Position numbers and translations under genes: made by a program. From the NCBI GenBank assembly GCA_014529385.2, contig CM043960.1, positions 37,588,781-37,648,780 on the forward strand: a stretch of DNA of 60,000 nucleotides, in the 5' to 3' direction. Origin of the DNA: Adiantum capillus-veneris (taxonomy: Eukaryota > Streptophyta > Polypodiopsida > Polypodiales > Pteridaceae). Each line of letters starts with the position of its first letter. Positions within the stretch are counted from its first letter, which is position 1. Of the stretch, positions 58,216-60,000 are shown piece by piece. The notes beneath the pieces were generated by a model, which did no database searches, was not told the origin of the DNA, and was given only the letters and a program-made list of their open reading frames with translations.

Positions 58216-58321
58216 GGAGGTCAAAAAAGATGAATGTCAATTAACAAAATATTTGTTATTTTGCATTTCTATTGTTATTAACCTGAAATTATAGTGTGAT
58301 CACGTCATTTTGAAATCCCTG

Positions 58322-60000
58322 TCTTGATGCCTTACTAGATTCTTACGAGACTTTTGCTAGTACTTGGAGACTTATGACCCAAGGAAATCCAGAAGTTGTC
58401 AAGTTTGATGCATTATGCACATTGCTGTTGCAAGAGTCACTTTTCAAAAAAACAGGACTAGACAGCGTGCAGTTGAATAGGCTTTTATTGCTTCTCAAAG
58501 AAAGGGTGGTAATAGCAATGCAGCCACTTCTTATGGTTCTGCTGCGAGTGGAAAAAATTATGTTCCTAATGCTTCTGCTGGCAACAATTCGTCTGGAAAT
58601 TCTCATGATAAGGGCAAAAAGAAGATGCGTTGCCATTATTGTAAAGCAAATGATCACTTGATCAAGTCGTGTCCTAAGTTGAAGGCCAAAGAGGCTAAGA
58701 AGAAAGAGGGCGATTCCGCTGCAAATGCTGGTTCCACTACAAATTCAGCCATTGTTGAGTCTTCTGTGAAAGGAGATTGTAATGCTGATGTTTATGCAGA
58801 ATGGGCTTTTAGCGCAGAGTGCACTTACAATCCTACTATCCATGATGCATGCTTGTCAGCTGCTGCTGCAGATTCACATGTGTGGTATTTCGACAGTGGT
58901 GCTACAAAGCACATTACCTCACATCGTGAATTGTTTACCTCTCTCGAGTCTGTCCCTCATGGGAATTCAGTCACTTGTGCCAACAACGCCTCTTATCCAG
59001 TTCAGGGAGTTGGAAAGATTGTGCTCACTGCTGCTAATGGCAGTTCTTTCACACTTGTTGATTCACTTTATGTACCTGGGATCAAGAAGAATCTCTTGTC
59101 TGTATCCACAGTTGCTAGACTTGGACTTGTAGTCAAATTTGTGGATGACATATGTACAGTTCATGATCTCAGTTTTGGTGATGAAATTGTTGCATCTGGC
59201 CTTTTGTGCCGTGGGCTGTATAAGCTCACTTTGTATGACAAGTGTGGACAAAATTTTGCAAATGCTGTTGCAGATTCAAGGGCTATTTCAGATGCAAAAC
59301 TTTGGCATGCATGTTTTGGTCATCTGAATTTTGCCAGTTTGCTGCGTTTGCAGAAATCTGATATGGTTGCTTCTTTGCTGCCTCTTGAAGCACCTGTCAA
59401 ACATGTTTGTGAATGCTGTATTTTGGGTAAGATGTAGTGTTCTAAATTTCCAAAGGATGGTTCAGTTCGGGCCACATGTAGGTTGCAGCTTGTGCATAGT
59501 GATGTTTGTGGGCCCATGCAAATTCCGTCCTTGGGCAATTACCTGTACTTCGTGAATTTCATTGATGATTACTCCAGGCATGCATGGGTATTTCCGCTTA
59601 AAGCGAAGTCCGAAGTTTTTATGTGCTTCAAACAATTTCTTGCTATGGCTGGAAATGTCTCGAAATGTACTATGGGCACCCTTTGTTCCGATCGAGGGGG
59701 GGAGTATATGTCTCATGAATTTAATGCATTTCTGGCTAGTCGTGGGATAAAACACCAATGTACAGTGCCTTATACACCTCAACAAAATGGTGTTGCTCAG
59801 AGGAAAAACAGGTCACTGACGGAAATGGCACGATGTATGGTCAAAAGTCAAGCTTTGCCGCATTCTTTTTGGCTTGAGGCCATCATGTGTGCCACTTATG
59901 TACTTAACAGGTGTCCTACGAAAGCTTTGTAGTCTATTACTCCATATGAAGCATGGCATGATAGAAAGTCTTCTATTGAGCACGTGCGTGTTTTTGGCTG
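58322..60000 (+). pseudogene. C3 gag 3' part, protease and integrase (runs off the window)
   Basis: Resumes the copia gag after the hAT element. A base loss near 58445 shifts the frame. 58625-59437 restores it with the knuckle CHYCKANDHLIKSC, protease WYFDSGATKHIT and the integrase head, and ends at TAG where C2 has CAG. 59483-59932 holds the core: HSDVCGPM, CSDRGGEY and GVAQRKN, where the catalytic Glu has become Gln, then another TAG for CAG. Coding similarity continues past base 60000. Confidence 0.9.

Larger units (their letters stand above)
49711..58321 (+). mobile_element. hAT-superfamily transposon with kinase and RING-like cargo genes
   Basis: 8,611 bp bounded by terminal inverted repeats CAGGGATTTTAA (left) and CAGGGATTTCAA (right end, read inward), inside the copia C3 gag. 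A plus-strand transposase gene (50995-53289) fills the left half. Two minus-strand ORFs, a RING-like protein and a protein kinase, fill the right half and converge on it. Both ends have a TATA box facing inward, a 16-bp GC-rich motif and a tandem-repeat array. Autonomous plant hAT elements such as Ac are about 4-5 kb with one gene, so this one is about twice the size. One stop in transposase and one in the RING gene suggest the copy is recently dead. Confidence 0.93.
48585..60000 (+). mobile_element. Ty1/copia element C3, interrupted by a hAT element and cut by the window end
   Basis: Third member of the C1/C2 family. The 5' LTR is at 48585-48804, gag runs to 49710, the hAT element occupies 49711-58321, and gag resumes at 58322-58328 with the duplicated TCTTGAT. 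It continues through protease and integrase to the end of the window; RT and the 3' LTR lie beyond. It is defective, with frameshifts and CAG-to-TAG stops. Confidence 0.92.

Noticed and set aside
49711-58321. The kinase/RING arm as a separate insertion within the hAT element
   Set aside because: I found no inner terminal repeats or duplication around it, and the promoter motifs mirror each other at the outer ends.

Overview
The window is plant nuclear repeat DNA. Nearly every coding signal belongs to a transposable element, and I recognise no ordinary host gene. A land plant is indicated by chromodomain-bearing Ty3 elements, a Ty3 element primed by tRNA-Asp (the Athila/Tat habit), Ty1/copia elements with the TGGTATCAGAGC initiator-Met primer site, a BED/DUF659 hAT transposase, and nonsense codons mostly explained by C-to-T change at CAG and CG sites. 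The species cannot be named from the sequence. The labels G0-G5 (Ty3/gypsy) and C1-C4 (Ty1/copia) are mine.

Left part (1-20.7 kb): a three-level nest, all on the minus strand. G0, an old Ty3 element, is seen only as LTR-like sequence at 1-446 and an internal fragment at 20456-20690. It was hit by G1, a chromovirus at 452-20451 (TSD AAGCA). G1 was hit in its RNase H by G2, a long Athila/Tat-like element at 3015-16851 (TSD GTAGG). G1 has LTRs full of heat-shock-element-like TTCTAGAA modules and a broken gag-pol ending in a chromodomain. G2 has gag with three zinc knuckles, pol, a large post-integrase extension containing a second retropepsin-like domain, and a small 3' ORF behind a splice-acceptor-like site.

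Middle (20.7-48.6 kb): G3, a decayed Ty3 pol (21.9-25.3 kb, minus); C1, a defective copia copy (25276-29917, plus); C4, the 5' end of a second copia family (31548-34185, plus); C2, an intact copia copy of the C1 family (34186-39363, minus; 1,428-residue polyprotein); G4, the 3' end and 3' LTR of a G2 relative (39364-41191, plus). Then come a copia gag fragment (42.0-42.7 kb), a perfect 21-bp hairpin, a badly decayed DNA-transposon-like gene (43.3-46.25 kb, minus), a degenerate ~160-bp tandem repeat (46.5-47.7 kb) and a Ty3 integrase fragment, G5 (about 47.96-48.58 kb, minus). C2 has no target-site duplication and joins two unrelated flanks, which suggests LTR-mediated recombination.

Right part (48.6-60 kb): C3, a third copy of the C1/C2 family, inserted in G5 and running off the window. 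Inside its gag sits an 8.6-kb hAT transposon (49711-58321) with CAGGGATTT termini and a TCTTGAT duplication. Besides its own transposase (BED finger, DUF659, hAT dimerisation domain; one internal stop), it carries, convergent to it, a complete protein-kinase-like ORF and a RING-like/coiled-coil ORF. Each end has a TATA box pointing inward, a shared 16-bp GC-rich motif and a tandem-repeat array. This two-arm cargo-bearing hAT is the most unusual system in the window; the G2 element with a second protease domain is next.
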